The notes beneath the pieces were generated by a model. The model did no database searches. It saw nothing but the letters and a program-made list of their open reading frames with translations, and was not told the origin of the DNA. This document shows, in pieces, positions 18,308 through 27,357 of a stretch of 43,194 bases of DNA. Position 1 is the first letter of the stretch; each line of letters begins with the position of its first letter. A program made the position numbers and the translations under genes. Origin of the DNA: Laspinema olomoucense D3b (GTDB taxonomy: Bacteria > Cyanobacteriota > Cyanobacteriia > Cyanobacteriales > Laspinemataceae); NCBI RefSeq assembly GCF_025370785.1, contig NZ_JAMXFA010000050.1:1-43194 (forward strand), given 5' to 3'.

Positions 18308-18595
18308 TTATACAGCTTTTGCTTGCCTTGCCTGTTTCACCATCGCAATTAAGGTGTGGTGAGCGTCTTCAGAATCGACGAGGGCATGGTCAAAGGTCAC
18401 CCGAACCGGCAGGGATTTTTCCCCGATTTCCGCCGTGAGGTTCATCCCCAGGGGGTCGATCGCCAGCAGAGTTGCTGAGGTCGCATCGGGAACCTCCCCA
18501 AAGATTTGAGCATACAGCAGCACCGAATCTGCATGGTCTTCGTTCATGTGCTTGCAGATGCGATCGCTCACTTGAGCCGAAATAAGATCCGCCAT
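18308..18595 (-). CDS. DUF2470 domain protein
   Basis: This 95-residue protein is a single DUF2470 domain. The family also occurs as the C-terminal part of HugZ/pyridoxamine-phosphate-oxidase-like heme proteins. Typical marks are ICKHMNEDHADSVLLYAQ near the start, AIDPLGMNL, and RVTFDHALVDSEDAHHTLIAM. His-rich HMNEDH and DAHH could contact heme or metal, but that is inference. The ribosome site AGGAG lies 8 bases before the ATG. Two same-strand genes precede it (small peptide, then DegT-like), so an operon is possible. Confidence 0.85.
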   Translation of the reverse strand: MADLISAQVSDRICKHMNEDHADSVLLYAQIFGEVPDATSATLLAIDPLGMNLTAEIGEKSLPVRVTFDHALVDSEDAHHTLIAMVKQARQAKAV

Positions 18596-18662
18596 CGTTT
18601 AAACTCCTGATCCGATAATTTCCAGTCAACCTGAGATTAATTATCCCTTAATTTAGAAACAA

Positions 18663-18788
18663 TTATCCCAGCTTTTCTATTAAAGCAAAAACAAAATTAG
18701 CCGTTAACAGCCCTACCGCGATCGCCAGAATCACAAACAAGGACAAACTGAAAAAAGAGCGGAGAACCGATGGTTTTTTTGGGTTCAT
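18663..18788 (-). CDS. Putative 41-residue single-span membrane peptide
   Basis: A short ORF reads MNPKKPSVLRSFF, then a hydrophobic span (SLSLFVILAIAVGLLTANF), ending ALIEKLG. Three basic residues before the span suggest the N-terminus stays in the cytosol. It uses a GCGATCGC site in frame, as nearby genes do. There is no clear ribosome-binding site and I recognise no family; known small photosystem and cytochrome b6f subunits do not match. It lies 45 bases after the DegT-like gene on the same strand. It could be a real small protein or a chance ORF. Confidence 0.4.
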   Translation of the reverse strand: MNPKKPSVLRSFFSLSLFVILAIAVGLLTANFVFALIEKLG

Positions 18789-18833
18789 ATCAAAAAGAGG
18801 GATAAAATTAAGCACTTTAGGATACGATGCCGA

Positions 18834-20081
18834 CTATGGCGAACTCATCCTCGAAAACTGGGACAGGGAGGGAGAAAAAATGGGCCGTAACGCCTGTGCC
18901 ATAGAGACCAGCGTTGTATCATCCATTGCCGGATAGCAAGGGAGATAGAGCAAATGCTGGAACATCTCACGGGTATTGCGCGGTTCCCTTTCCTGGTGAG
19001 TTTCCGGCGGATCCACTACCGTCATACTATTCCCCTGAGTTGCGTCAAAACCTGCATTGGCAAGAGTGGCGATCGCAATTTCCGGGTCCTCGGCCAAAAT
19101 TGGGACAACCCAGTGCAGATTAGGCGAAGCAGCAACACCCGGAACCCCAATCTGGGGACAATACTCCTGCAACAACTGGATCAGGCGCTGACCCCGGTGA
19201 GTTTGTGCCGCTAACCGTTCCTCGGTATAACCCTGCAAGCGATGACGAAGTAACGCTAACAGAGGCGCACAAGGTTGATGACGCAGACGCGAGATCAACT
19301 CATCCTGGGGAAACCCCTTGACTGACTGATTCAGGAGGCGATCGTAATCAATTCCCAAGCGACGACATCCCCAGATCAATGCCGTAAATCCGGCGCGACT
19401 GGAGAGGGTTTTGAGGCCCAGATATTTCAGCAATCGACTGGTGTAATTCCGGGAATCCTGGACTGGGTAAGTCGATTGGATTTGCCGGAGACTGTCCGCG
19501 AGTTGGGGGTCACGCAGGCGCAATAACGCCCCACCCAGGGCCGTGGCAAACTTAATATTGCCAAAACTAAAACAACTCACATCCGCATCGGGATGACCCC
19601 GAAATCCCGGGGTGAATGCCTGCGCACAGTCTTCCACCAAAATCGCCCCAACGCGATCGCGCGCTGCTAAAATCGGCGCTAAATCCACCCGACCCCCAAA
19701 CAAATGGGCGATAATAATCACCCGAGTTCGGGGACCAACTGCCCGATCCAAACTAGCCGGATCCGGTGCCATCGTCCTGGGGTCCAAATCAATCGGCACC
19801 GGGACCAACCCATGATGACGGACAATCGTCACCATATCGGGAATGGTCAATGCACTCATTGCCACTTCACTCCCGGGAGGCAATTGCAACCCTTGCAGCA
19901 GCAAATCCCATCCAGAACGCACGGATAAACAGGCGATTGCCTCCCCAGTCGAGTCAGAAATCCACCAGTCTTCCAGCTTCTTTTGCAACTCCTGACGCTG
20001 CGAATTCTCCACCGTCAATGCTGCACCCAGGCCATAAATTAAATCACTATAATCAATATCAAAACGTTTCCGGGACCACAT
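18834..20081 (-). CDS. DegT/DnrJ/EryC1/StrS-family PLP aminotransferase-like protein
   Basis: Fold-type I PLP protein of 415 residues. CLSVRSGWDLLLQGL and GSEVAMSALTIPD form the cofactor phosphate side, ILVEDCAQAF holds the pyridine-N Asp (D151), and FSFGNIKFATALGGALL carries the Schiff-base Lys (K177). Family members transaminate keto-sugars for cell-surface glycans, but no nucleotide-sugar or glycosyltransferase gene is adjacent, so the substrate is open. The C-terminal third (about 210-300) diverges from typical sugar aminotransferases. Upstream of the ATG is AAGAGAT. Confidence 0.83.
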   Translation of the reverse strand: MWSRKRFDIDYSDLIYGLGAALTVENSQRQELQKKLEDWWISDSTGEAIACLSVRSGWDLLLQGLQLPPGSEVAMSALTIPDMVTIVRHHGLVPVPIDLDPRTMAPDPASLDRAVGPRTRVIIIAHLFGGRVDLAPILAARDRVGAILVEDCAQAFTPGFRGHPDADVSCFSFGNIKFATALGGALLRLRDPQLADSLRQIQSTYPVQDSRNYTSRLLKYLGLKTLSSRAGFTALIWGCRRLGIDYDRLLNQSVKGFPQDELISRLRHQPCAPLLALLRHRLQGYTEERLAAQTHRGQRLIQLLQEYCPQIGVPGVAASPNLHWVVPILAEDPEIAIATLANAGFDATQGNSMTVVDPPETHQEREPRNTREMFQHLLYLPCYPAMDDTTLVSMAQALRPIFSPSLSQFSRMSSP

Positions 20082-20422
20082 TTGAGTAATCTCTTGAACT
20101 TTAACTGATTACTCTAGCGCGATCGCTCCCTAAGTGACACTGGGCCGCCAATCGTTAAAACCACCGCTTTAACGCGATCGGTCCTGAAGAAGCAACCGGC
20201 AGTGGTTAAAACCACCGCCTAACAGCAGACTGGAGATTAAATTTGCTCCTTGAGGCAAGTGGTTTTGATACCGCCAAACTCAAAAGTCTAAGAATATTTT
20301 AGCTTCTTTAAGTGGGTTCCCCCCCCAGGGGTTTTTCGTTGGGCTGTTGATTTCCTATCACAGACCGTACTGTAGAATTAAGATTATGATAGATCAATTG
20401 CTGTTCATGGAGCAGATGAATC
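20082..20422. other. Spacer with a 14 bp direct repeat
   Basis: This 341 bp stretch between divergent genes holds no credible ORF. GTTAAAACCACCGC occurs at 20154-20167 and 20205-20218 (51 bp apart), each next to TTAAC or CTAAC that can pair back with it. Promoters for the aminotransferase (left) and Uma2 gene (right) must lie here; I cannot place them reliably. Confidence 0.6.
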
Positions 20423-21031
20423 ATGATTGCAAACGTTAAATCTTCTGGAATGACGGTGGCGGAGTATCTGGCTTGGGAGGCAGAGCAACCGATTAAGCAT
20501 GAGTATATTGATGGCAAGGTTTACGCGATGGCCGGATCGACGTTACCCCATAATGATATTGCTTTGAATTTGTATAGCTTACTGCGCTCTCATATTCGTG
20601 GGAAGGGTTGCCGTGTTAATGTTTCTGATGTGAAGGTTAAGGTTTCTGAGCAGGGGCCGTATTTTTATCCGGATGTGGTGGTGAGTTGTGATGAGCGCGA
20701 TCGCCGGGCCATTGAAGCGATTCATTATCCTCGGCTCATTGTTGAAGTGCTTTCACCCAGTACAGGGGCATTTGATTATGGCCAGAAGTTTCAGTTTTAT
20801 CGCCAAATTCCCACCTTTGAGGAATATGTATTAATTGATGCCACTCAGATCAGAATTGATCGTTATACAAAAAATGCGGCGCGCAAGTGGGAGTTAACGA
20901 CTTTTCCTGAAAATGAAGAGGATTTAGCGGCTTGCCAATTAGAATTAACCAGTCTGGATTTTCGGTGTGCTTTGGAGTTGATTTATGAAGATGTGGAGTT
21001 GAAAGGCGATACAAATCTTGGGATTGAGTAA
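20423..21031 (+). CDS. Uma2 family (DUF820) putative endonuclease
   Basis: 202-residue Uma2 protein: MTVAEYLAWEAEQPIKHEYI, DGKVYAMAGST, PHNDIALNLYSLLRSHIRGK, YFYPDVVVSCDERD (PD element), RLIVEVLSPSTGAFDYGQKF and YEDV near the end. It is the best match in this window to the 12130 copy; the two may be older paralogues. GGAG lies 10 bases before the ATG. An out-of-frame ATG at 20416 is ignored. No partner gene is adjacent. Confidence 0.85.
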   Translation: MIANVKSSGMTVAEYLAWEAEQPIKHEYIDGKVYAMAGSTLPHNDIALNLYSLLRSHIRGKGCRVNVSDVKVKVSEQGPYFYPDVVVSCDERDRRAIEAIHYPRLIVEVLSPSTGAFDYGQKFQFYRQIPTFEEYVLIDATQIRIDRYTKNAARKWELTTFPENEEDLAACQLELTSLDFRCALELIYEDVELKGDTNLGIE

Positions 21032-21089
21032 AGACATGGGATTAAGTGGGGTATTCCAACAAATAAATCATCCAAATGCTTTACTCTTG

Positions 21090-21163
21090 TAGCCTGCGTA
21101 GGCAGGCTTTGTCCGTATAGACCCACCCTTTCCTTACGGAACGCTACGCGAACAGGGTGCGGG
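21090..21163 (-). repeat. Repeat A, inverted copy interrupted by a second repeat
   Basis: TAGCCTGCGTAGGCAGGCTTTGTCCG-type sequence begins at 21090. The terminal ACCCT...AGGGT hairpin is opened by about 22 extra bases (TTCCTTACGGAACGCTACGC and neighbours) that form their own palindromic unit. The copy lies downstream of the Uma2 gene. Confidence 0.75.
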
Positions 21164-21618
21164 TTTTTTGGAGATTTTATTTTAGGGAGTTCCCTTGGAA
21201 TCTAACGATTTTTGACTATTCTTGAGAGCGATCGCCCTCAATGGCGGCAAAGGTTGCACCTCAGTCCGGTTGATTTGACCCAACACTCGCCGCGCACCGG
21301 GTAGGGGATAGCACTCCAATTTTACCCCCTACCCAACCCTCAGAAACCGGGTTTCTTACTCCCGTTCATTGGGCGGCGATCGCCGCTTTTGAATAAGCCA
21401 AGTAGGGTGGGCAGTAGCTAGAGTAGCACGGCCCACCGACATTAAAGTGGACAACGCCCTACAATTCTGAGGATTCATTTTACCGTTTTTTATCCGATTT
21501 ATTTTTCCCTCGGTTAATCAATTTCTCCGTTAGCCACCACGCCCCAAATGAACAAATAATGCTCCCCAATAATCCAATCAGAAACGGATGGGGTGGGGTG
21601 AGGGGTGGTTGATTGAGA
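21164..21618. other. Spacer downstream of hsdS with leader-like repeat C1
   Basis: No credible gene. The stretch 21301-21358 matches 27161-27218 at nearly every position (GTAGGGGA...AGCACTCC, ATTTTACCCC, CCCAACCCTCAG, ACCGGGTTTCTT) in the same orientation. Further right, 21480-21600 contains short AT-rich sequence with no recognisable signal. Confidence 0.7.
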
Positions 21619-22953
21619 TTATCCCGTTGATTCGCTGTTATGGTTGAAGGCTTCTTTTAATACTGCCTGCATCAGTTGTTCGGCGTGAGTTTGGTTTTGG
21701 GTGATTTGGCTTTCTAGTTGGTCGCAGAGGGCGAGCAGTTTGTCAATTTTCGATAACATGGCGGCCTGCTCTTCTCGTGGGGGAAGAGCGCAAACCAAAT
21801 TATTCAAAGTTGGCAGTTTGATATTTGGCTGGCCTGCCATTTGGTAGGCTGCTTTCTTTATCACTGGATAGAAATATCTCAATAAAGCCCAAATGAATTT
21901 TTGGTTTTTCATTGGGTTGGGGCGAACTCCTACCATACTGTCCGGAAAACACATATCACAGCCAAGAATTCCTAAATTTCCAATTGTTCCGCCAACAATC
22001 GCAACGGCAATTGTTCCTTTTTCAAAAAGCTTGGAAGCTGCGAACCCCTTTTCGTTTAATGTTTGCTTAAAATCATTGATTAAAGAGCCTGATTCATTTA
22101 AACTTCCAATTTGTATAAAAGGGTATTCGCCACCAAAGCAAGTAGGATCATTCCTTGGCCTAATCGAAAATTTCCCTCGTTCAAAAAACGCATAGTCTCC
22201 CAACCGACACCACTCCCAACCCTTGGGCAGTTCAAATGGTTTTTCCTCATCAGTGATAGGCGGCAGCGGTTTTTGGGGTTTGATTTTCTTGGCTTTGACG
22301 AGTTGCGCTTTTTCGATGGCGATGCGTTTGAGCAGTTTGCTGGCGGGTTCCACATCGGGATTTTGCGATCGCCAGTCGGCAGTTAGCTTGCCTTCGATAG
22401 CTTCCTGCAAAATCTGTTGGCGCAGTTTTTTCAGCAGAGTTTGTTGGTGGGTGAGTTCGGATTTAAGCTCCTTGTGTTCGTTTTCGATGCACTGAAAACG
22501 CTTGAGAATAACAAGCTGCTCCTGCTTCTCCGGCAGCATGATTTCAAGCGACAAAAGATGCTTGGGTTTAATCTCAGTTTTAATACCACCCTTCACTTGT
22601 TCCTTTAACAATTGGATAAATAGTGGTGACTTCAAGAAGCGTTTGAAATACTCAACACTAATCACACTTTCATCAAAAGTGTACGAAGAATAGTGAATGG
22701 TCGCTGTGACATCCTCTTGCCCGTGATATACGCCAAGTGCACCTTTAGCAACATTGATACCAGAAATAACCAGATCGCCTGTCTTGATCAAGATCATATC
22801 AGTTTTGCTGGGCTTGTTTGCGATATGGAAGTTCCCAGAAAAATCAATTTTATCAATTCTTGGAAGCTCTGCAATTTCCTGCGAGTTAGGCTTATAGCGA
22901 CCTTCTCGCTCAAACAGAAAATCGCCAACTCTTACTTTTTTCCAGGTTGCCAC
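21619..22953 (-). CDS. hsdS: Type I restriction-modification specificity subunit HsdS
   Basis: Recognises the DNA target for the HsdM/HsdR complex. The 444 residues form two target-recognition domains (about 1-150 and 235-385) joined by helical spacers. The first spacer follows LEIMLPEKQEQLVILKRF and contains LRQQILQEAIEGKLTADWR; the second begins PPREEQAAMLSKIDKLLALC and continues QITQNQTHAEQLMQAVL. LPKGWEWCRLGDYAFFERG is the usual start of the second domain. GTG at 22953 overlaps the hsdM stop by one base, and AAGGAG lies 8 bases upstream, so translation is coupled. The two domains should read a bipartite site that cannot be predicted here. Confidence 0.93.
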   Translation of the reverse strand: MATWKKVRVGDFLFEREGRYKPNSQEIAELPRIDKIDFSGNFHIANKPSKTDMILIKTGDLVISGINVAKGALGVYHGQEDVTATIHYSSYTFDESVISVEYFKRFLKSPLFIQLLKEQVKGGIKTEIKPKHLLSLEIMLPEKQEQLVILKRFQCIENEHKELKSELTHQQTLLKKLRQQILQEAIEGKLTADWRSQNPDVEPASKLLKRIAIEKAQLVKAKKIKPQKPLPPITDEEKPFELPKGWEWCRLGDYAFFERGKFSIRPRNDPTCFGGEYPFIQIGSLNESGSLINDFKQTLNEKGFAASKLFEKGTIAVAIVGGTIGNLGILGCDMCFPDSMVGVRPNPMKNQKFIWALLRYFYPVIKKAAYQMAGQPNIKLPTLNNLVCALPPREEQAAMLSKIDKLLALCDQLESQITQNQTHAEQLMQAVLKEAFNHNSESTG

Positions 22954-24377
22954 TACGCCAACTCCTTACGCAATTGTTCCAGCAACCGATCGCCCTTTAA
23001 AAAAGATTGATGCAGTAAGTCGAGTAATTCGCTGCTGCTGTACTGCTTTTCCTCTTCGGGGCGGTGCGGGTTTTTGATGTCGAGGTTATAGCCATTAGCC
23101 TTAATTGTATCAACATCCACCAACCAAGCCTGCTCATTCTCCTCACGATTCTCCCACCAGCTTTTCAGGGTTTTGAACTCCGCCAACTGAATCGGCTTGG
23201 TTTTCGAGTAAGCTTTGTATCCTTCCGGTAGTTGGTGTTCGTAATACCAAATTTTTTGCGTCGGCTTACCCTTCGTGAAGAATAGCAAATTGGTTGCCAC
23301 TGAGGCATAGGGCTGGAATACCGAATTGGGCAACCTCACAATGGTATGCAAATTACAATCTTCCAACAGCTTCTCGCGGATACGTTGCTTCACCCCATCG
23401 CCTGTCAGTGAACCATCCGGCAACACAATAGCCGCCCGTCCACCCTCCTTCAGCAGCCGAATAATCAGAATCAAAAACAAATCCGCTGATTCTTTAGTGC
23501 GGTAGGTTTGCGGGAAATTGTTTTCATTGTTGTTGGAAACCACACCCCCAAAAGGCGGATTCGCGAGAATCACATCCACCCGATCTTTAGAGGTGTATTC
23601 AGTTAAAGGGCGTTCCAGGGAATCACCAAACCGAATATTGGGCGTAGTAACATCGTGCAGCACTAAGTTGGTATTCGCCAGCATATAAGGCAGCGGTTTA
23701 TATTCCCATCCGCGCACATTCTCACCAATAGCCTCGCGCTCCGCCACAGTCTTAACAGTCGCTTTGAGATGTTCAATCACAGCAGTTAAAAAGCCACCCG
23801 TGCCGCAAGCCGGGTCGAGCACAATCTCGCCGTGAGTCGGGTCAACCATCTCCGTCATGAACTGCGTAATGGCGCGTGGGGTGTAGAACTCTCCCAGGGT
23901 GCCCGCACTTTGCAACTCGCTCAAAAAGGCTTCATAAATCTGCCCGAACAATTGCAAGTCTTTACTGTTGTTGAAATCAATCTCGTTCAGCTTGTTAATC
24001 ACCTGACGGAGGTGAATGCCGGATTTCATGTAGTTGTAATTATTAGCAAACACCTCATGCACCAGCACCGCCCGCCGATTGGCTGTGGACAGGTCAATCG
24101 CTGACAGAGTTGGGAACAGCTTGCGATCTACAAACTCCAACAGCTTATCAGCCGTCATGCCTTCATCATCACCCGCCCATTCATCCCAGTGCAGTTCAGC
24201 CGGAATGGGCGAAGTGTAGTCATCGTCCATCAACTCTAGCTCTTTGTCTTTATCGCTGAAGATTTTCAGAAACAACATCCAGCCCAATTGCAGAATGCGT
24301 AACTCGTCACTGCCGGTGCCGATGTCTTTCCGCATGATGTTGCGGGTGGATTTTACGATGCCTGATACGTTTGCCAT
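22953..24377 (-). CDS. hsdM: Type I restriction-modification methyltransferase HsdM
   Basis: N6-adenine DNA methyltransferase subunit of 474 residues. An N-terminal helical HsdM domain (MRKDIGTGSDELRILQLGWM, LFLKIF) precedes the catalytic domain. SAM motif I is DPACGTGGF (188-196) and the catalytic motif IV is NPPF (273-276). GEFYTPRAITQFM is the typical lead-in to the SAM site. Intact motifs and normal length suggest an active enzyme. It is preceded by hsdR with a 33-base gap and overlaps hsdS by one base: operon order hsdR-hsdM-hsdS. Confidence 0.95.
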   Translation of the reverse strand: MANVSGIVKSTRNIMRKDIGTGSDELRILQLGWMLFLKIFSDKDKELELMDDDYTSPIPAELHWDEWAGDDEGMTADKLLEFVDRKLFPTLSAIDLSTANRRAVLVHEVFANNYNYMKSGIHLRQVINKLNEIDFNNSKDLQLFGQIYEAFLSELQSAGTLGEFYTPRAITQFMTEMVDPTHGEIVLDPACGTGGFLTAVIEHLKATVKTVAEREAIGENVRGWEYKPLPYMLANTNLVLHDVTTPNIRFGDSLERPLTEYTSKDRVDVILANPPFGGVVSNNNENNFPQTYRTKESADLFLILIIRLLKEGGRAAIVLPDGSLTGDGVKQRIREKLLEDCNLHTIVRLPNSVFQPYASVATNLLFFTKGKPTQKIWYYEHQLPEGYKAYSKTKPIQLAEFKTLKSWWENREENEQAWLVDVDTIKANGYNLDIKNPHRPEEEKQYSSSELLDLLHQSFLKGDRLLEQLRKELA

Positions 24378-24410
24378 GAATTATGAATTGACCGCTCTCT
24401 TGTTAGTGCT

Positions 24411-26798
24411 TCACGCCGCTTGATACAGCGCTTTTTCCAGTAGGGACAAGGCTTGCAAGTAGTGCTGCTTGCCCCCAAATAATTTGATGATTTCAGTCGG
24501 GGTGCCGAACTGGTCAAAAGGGTTGACTTTCAGCACCTTGATATCTTCGATGTTTTCGATGCCTTCGTCGGCGTATTTGTTCAGCAGAGCCTCCAGCACC
24601 TTGCGCGCCTGATCACCATACTGAGTAAACACATCCCGCTTTTTGACCTGTTTGGCACGCTCGGCACGGGTGAGCGGGGGCTGATCAAAAGCCGTGTAGC
24701 AAATCATATCAAAAATGTCCATTTCCTTGCCGATGGCTTCTTTGAGGTTTTCCAGCACGATGCCTTGTTCAGTTAGCTCATCGATGATGGCCTGTTTTTT
24801 GTCAGCATTCTGCCATTTAGTGAGGAAATCATTCAGCGACTGGTATTGTTCACGCACTTTCTCACGGGTGTAATCTTTCATATTGACGGTCATCAGTTTA
24901 CCATTACCGTCCATGTATTGGATGCGCTCGTTGAGAATAGCGACGTTAACACCATTGACATAGACCTTGGGGCGGCGATCGCTGATGATGTCGCCCCCGG
25001 TGATGATTTCCGGTGGCTCCCTGGACGGCTCGAAAATGACTTCTTCGCCGGTTTCGTCCGTAATGACCTCCCCTCCAGCCAGTTCGTCTTCGGGTGTTTC
25101 AAATTCATCCCCTTCACCCAGTTCTTTCACGCGCACCGGGTCGCCATCGAAATCCGGATCGGCACACAATTCGGTAACATTGCGGAAATCGAGAATCGTG
25201 AAAAAGGTTTTGCCAAATTCCACATTAATGCGAGTGCCCCGCCCGATAATCTGCTTGAACTCCGTCATGGAGTCAATATTGCTATCGAGCACAATCAGCT
25301 TACAGGTTTGGGCATCAACCCCGGTAGTCATCAACTTGGAAGTTGTGGCAATCACCGGGTAGCGTTCTTCAGGATTAAGAAAGTTATCCAACTCGCGTTT
25401 GCCTTCCTCATTATCGCCCGTAATCTGCATGACGTACTTGGGATTTTGTGCCATCAGGTCGCTGTTAGCATTAGCCAATGCAGCCCGCATCCGTTGGGCA
25501 TGGTCGATATCCACACAGAATACAATAGTCTTGTCAAAACGGTTCGTCTTCGTTAGATACTCAGTGATCTTGTGAGCCACCGCCTCTGTCCGTTCATCGA
25601 TCGCCAGGTTCCGGTCATAATCCTTGCGGTTGTAGATGCGGTCCTCCACCAATTGGCCGCTTTTGTCCCTTTTTCCCGCCTCGGGTCGCCAGCCTTCTAA
25701 ATCCACATTCAAGCCAACGCGCAGCACCTTGTAGGGAGCGAGAAAACCATCCTCTATGCCCTGCTTGAGCGAATAGGTATAAATTGGATCACCAAAATAT
25801 TCTGTACTGGAAATGGTTTCAGTTTCTTTGGGTGTAGCCGTCAGGCCGATATGGGTGGCCGTTTGGAAATAATCCAAAATTTCGCGCCAAGCGCTGTCTT
25901 CCGAAGCGCTGCCACGGTGGCACTCATCAATGATAATCAAGTCAAAAAAATTCGGGCTGAATTCGCGGTAAGCATCCTTGTCTTCATCGTAGTTGGTGAG
26001 ACCTTGATAAAGCGCCAAATAGATTTCGTAGGATTTGTCGATCTTCTTGTGTTTGATCACCGTCATTTTATCTTTGAAATGACGGAAATCACCCCGGCCT
26101 GTTTGGTCAATTAATGCATTGCGGTCAGCCAAAAACAAAATCCGTTTCTTGACACCGGCCTTCCATAGGCGATAGATAATCTGAAAGGCGGTGTAGGTTT
26201 TGCCCGTGCCCGTAGCCATCGTCAGCAGAATGCGTTCCTGACCTTTGGCGATCGCCTCTACGGTGCGGTTAATGGCGATTTGCTGGTAGTATCGGGGGCT
26301 GTGGCTGATGCCGCCAAAGAAATAATCCTGGGCACTGATGCGCTCAACTTCCGGCGTGACAATGCCTTTGTAGCGTTTATAGCGTTCCCATAGTTGGTCT
26401 GGTGTGGGGAATTCATCAAGGGGGATAATTCGTTCAACGCTGCCACTAGCGGCGGTCCGGTCATGTTCATAAAACCCATCACCGTTACTGCTGAATACCG
26501 TGGGGATATCGAGAATAGTAGCGTATTCCAGTCCCTGCTGAATACCTGCCATCACCGATTGCTTGTTATTTTTAGCCTCAATGATTGCTACGGGAATATT
26601 CGGCTTATAGTAAAGTATGTAATCTGCCCGCCTGCGCTTGCCACGGGTGGTTAGGTTGCCTTTCACATAAATGCGGCCATCGGTGAAATTGACTTCTTCG
26701 CGCACCTGTTTCTGCATATCCCAGCCCGCCTTTTCCAGAGCAGGGGTGATAAACTTAGTGCAAATATCGCGTTCTGATAGATCTTTCTTGTTTGTCAT
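24411..26798 (-). CDS. hsdR: Type I restriction enzyme subunit HsdR
   Basis: Translocase/nuclease subunit, 795 residues. The N-terminal PD-(D/E)XK nuclease has D59 (RRADYIL) and E74-x-K76 (AIIEAKNN). The SF2 motor has Walker A TMATGTGKT (193-201), the DECH box (IIIDECHRG), motif III GLTATP, and motif VI QIIGRGTRI. The C-terminal region, with an RTRI-DFRNVTEL stretch and helical tail, matches the EcoEI-type HsdR group. All key residues are present, so restriction should be possible. The start is the first ATG, with a weak ribosome site. Promoter would lie in 26799-26860, beside the MITE-like element. Confidence 0.95.
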   Translation of the reverse strand: MTNKKDLSERDICTKFITPALEKAGWDMQKQVREEVNFTDGRIYVKGNLTTRGKRRRADYILYYKPNIPVAIIEAKNNKQSVMAGIQQGLEYATILDIPTVFSSNGDGFYEHDRTAASGSVERIIPLDEFPTPDQLWERYKRYKGIVTPEVERISAQDYFFGGISHSPRYYQQIAINRTVEAIAKGQERILLTMATGTGKTYTAFQIIYRLWKAGVKKRILFLADRNALIDQTGRGDFRHFKDKMTVIKHKKIDKSYEIYLALYQGLTNYDEDKDAYREFSPNFFDLIIIDECHRGSASEDSAWREILDYFQTATHIGLTATPKETETISSTEYFGDPIYTYSLKQGIEDGFLAPYKVLRVGLNVDLEGWRPEAGKRDKSGQLVEDRIYNRKDYDRNLAIDERTEAVAHKITEYLTKTNRFDKTIVFCVDIDHAQRMRAALANANSDLMAQNPKYVMQITGDNEEGKRELDNFLNPEERYPVIATTSKLMTTGVDAQTCKLIVLDSNIDSMTEFKQIIGRGTRINVEFGKTFFTILDFRNVTELCADPDFDGDPVRVKELGEGDEFETPEDELAGGEVITDETGEEVIFEPSREPPEIITGGDIISDRRPKVYVNGVNVAILNERIQYMDGNGKLMTVNMKDYTREKVREQYQSLNDFLTKWQNADKKQAIIDELTEQGIVLENLKEAIGKEMDIFDMICYTAFDQPPLTRAERAKQVKKRDVFTQYGDQARKVLEALLNKYADEGIENIEDIKVLKVNPFDQFGTPTEIIKLFGGKQHYLQALSLLEKALYQAA

Positions 26799-26855
26799 TT
26801 AGTCCAAGCCTATAAACATAACGCTTTGCGCCAAATCTCGCCAAAACCCCCCCTG

Positions 26856-26977
26856 ATACGGAATCCGGTTTTCAAAGACCTATAAAAACCCACACCCTCA
26901 AGGGTGGGTAAACACGGACAAAGCCTGCCTCAGCCCGCTATGGGATAAAAACGACTTTTAACAAGCGGATTTGGTAT
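26856..26977. mobile_element. MITE-like element containing repeat A
   Basis: About 122 bp without coding capacity. The left end ATACGGAATCCGGTT and the reverse complement of the right end (ATACCAAATCCGCTT) agree at 11 of 15 positions, giving imperfect terminal inverted repeats. A repeat A copy (26889-26943) occupies the middle. It lies between the hsdR promoter region and a broken gene start, which it appears to interrupt. Confidence 0.6.
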
Positions 26978-27145
26978 GATTCTCCTTTCCCCCTTCCTGC
27001 CACTGCACCGCCACCCACTCGCACACCTGGACAAAACCCTCATCCACCAACGCGATCGCCGGGTTAAGAATTTGTTCTCCCCACCGGGACCGGCGAGGAC
27101 TTCTTGAATGAGGGCGAGGTCCGCCTGCGATCGGTGTTCATCCAT
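26978..27145 (-). pseudogene. Decayed start of a TPR/CHAT-type protein gene, relic 1
   Basis: From ATG 27145 the minus strand reads MDEHRSQADLALIQEVLAGP. After GGE the frame shifts and continues as GEQILNPAIALVDEGFVQVC. This resembles the N-terminus common to a large family of cyanobacterial TPR/CHAT-like proteins (MDEQRxQAYLxLIxxLLxCP-GEE pattern, recalled from memory, not searched). It is cut off by the MITE-like element. Only about 55 codons remain. Confidence 0.55.
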
Positions 27146-27160
27146 AGCCGCCCATCGAGT

Positions 27161-27272
27161 AGGGGACTAGCACTCCGATTTTACCCCATTCCCAACCCTC
27201 AGCAACCGGGTTTCTTTGTTAAATCTTGGTGAAGGAATCCAAAGACTGCTAGAAACCCGGTTTCTTTTGGCC
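27161..27272. repeat. Leader-like repeat C2
   Basis: This segment, upstream of relic 1, matches 29076-29182 through its whole length and 21301-21358 through its first half. Shared blocks are AGCACTCC, ATTTTACCCC, ACCGGGTTTCTT, TTAAATCTTGGTGAAGGAAT and the palindrome AGAAACCCGGTTTCT. It is probably the conserved upstream region of one gene family. Confidence 0.75.
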
Positions 27273-27357
27273 GAACCCTCACAACTCAAACTGAGAAACC
27301 CGGTGACTTGCACCTTGCTACAATGAGAAGGTGAATCCATGCCTAACCCATCACTTT

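Noticed and set aside
24846-25556. 236-residue plus-strand ORF
   Set aside because: It lies antisense to the intact hsdR motor region; no domain seen.
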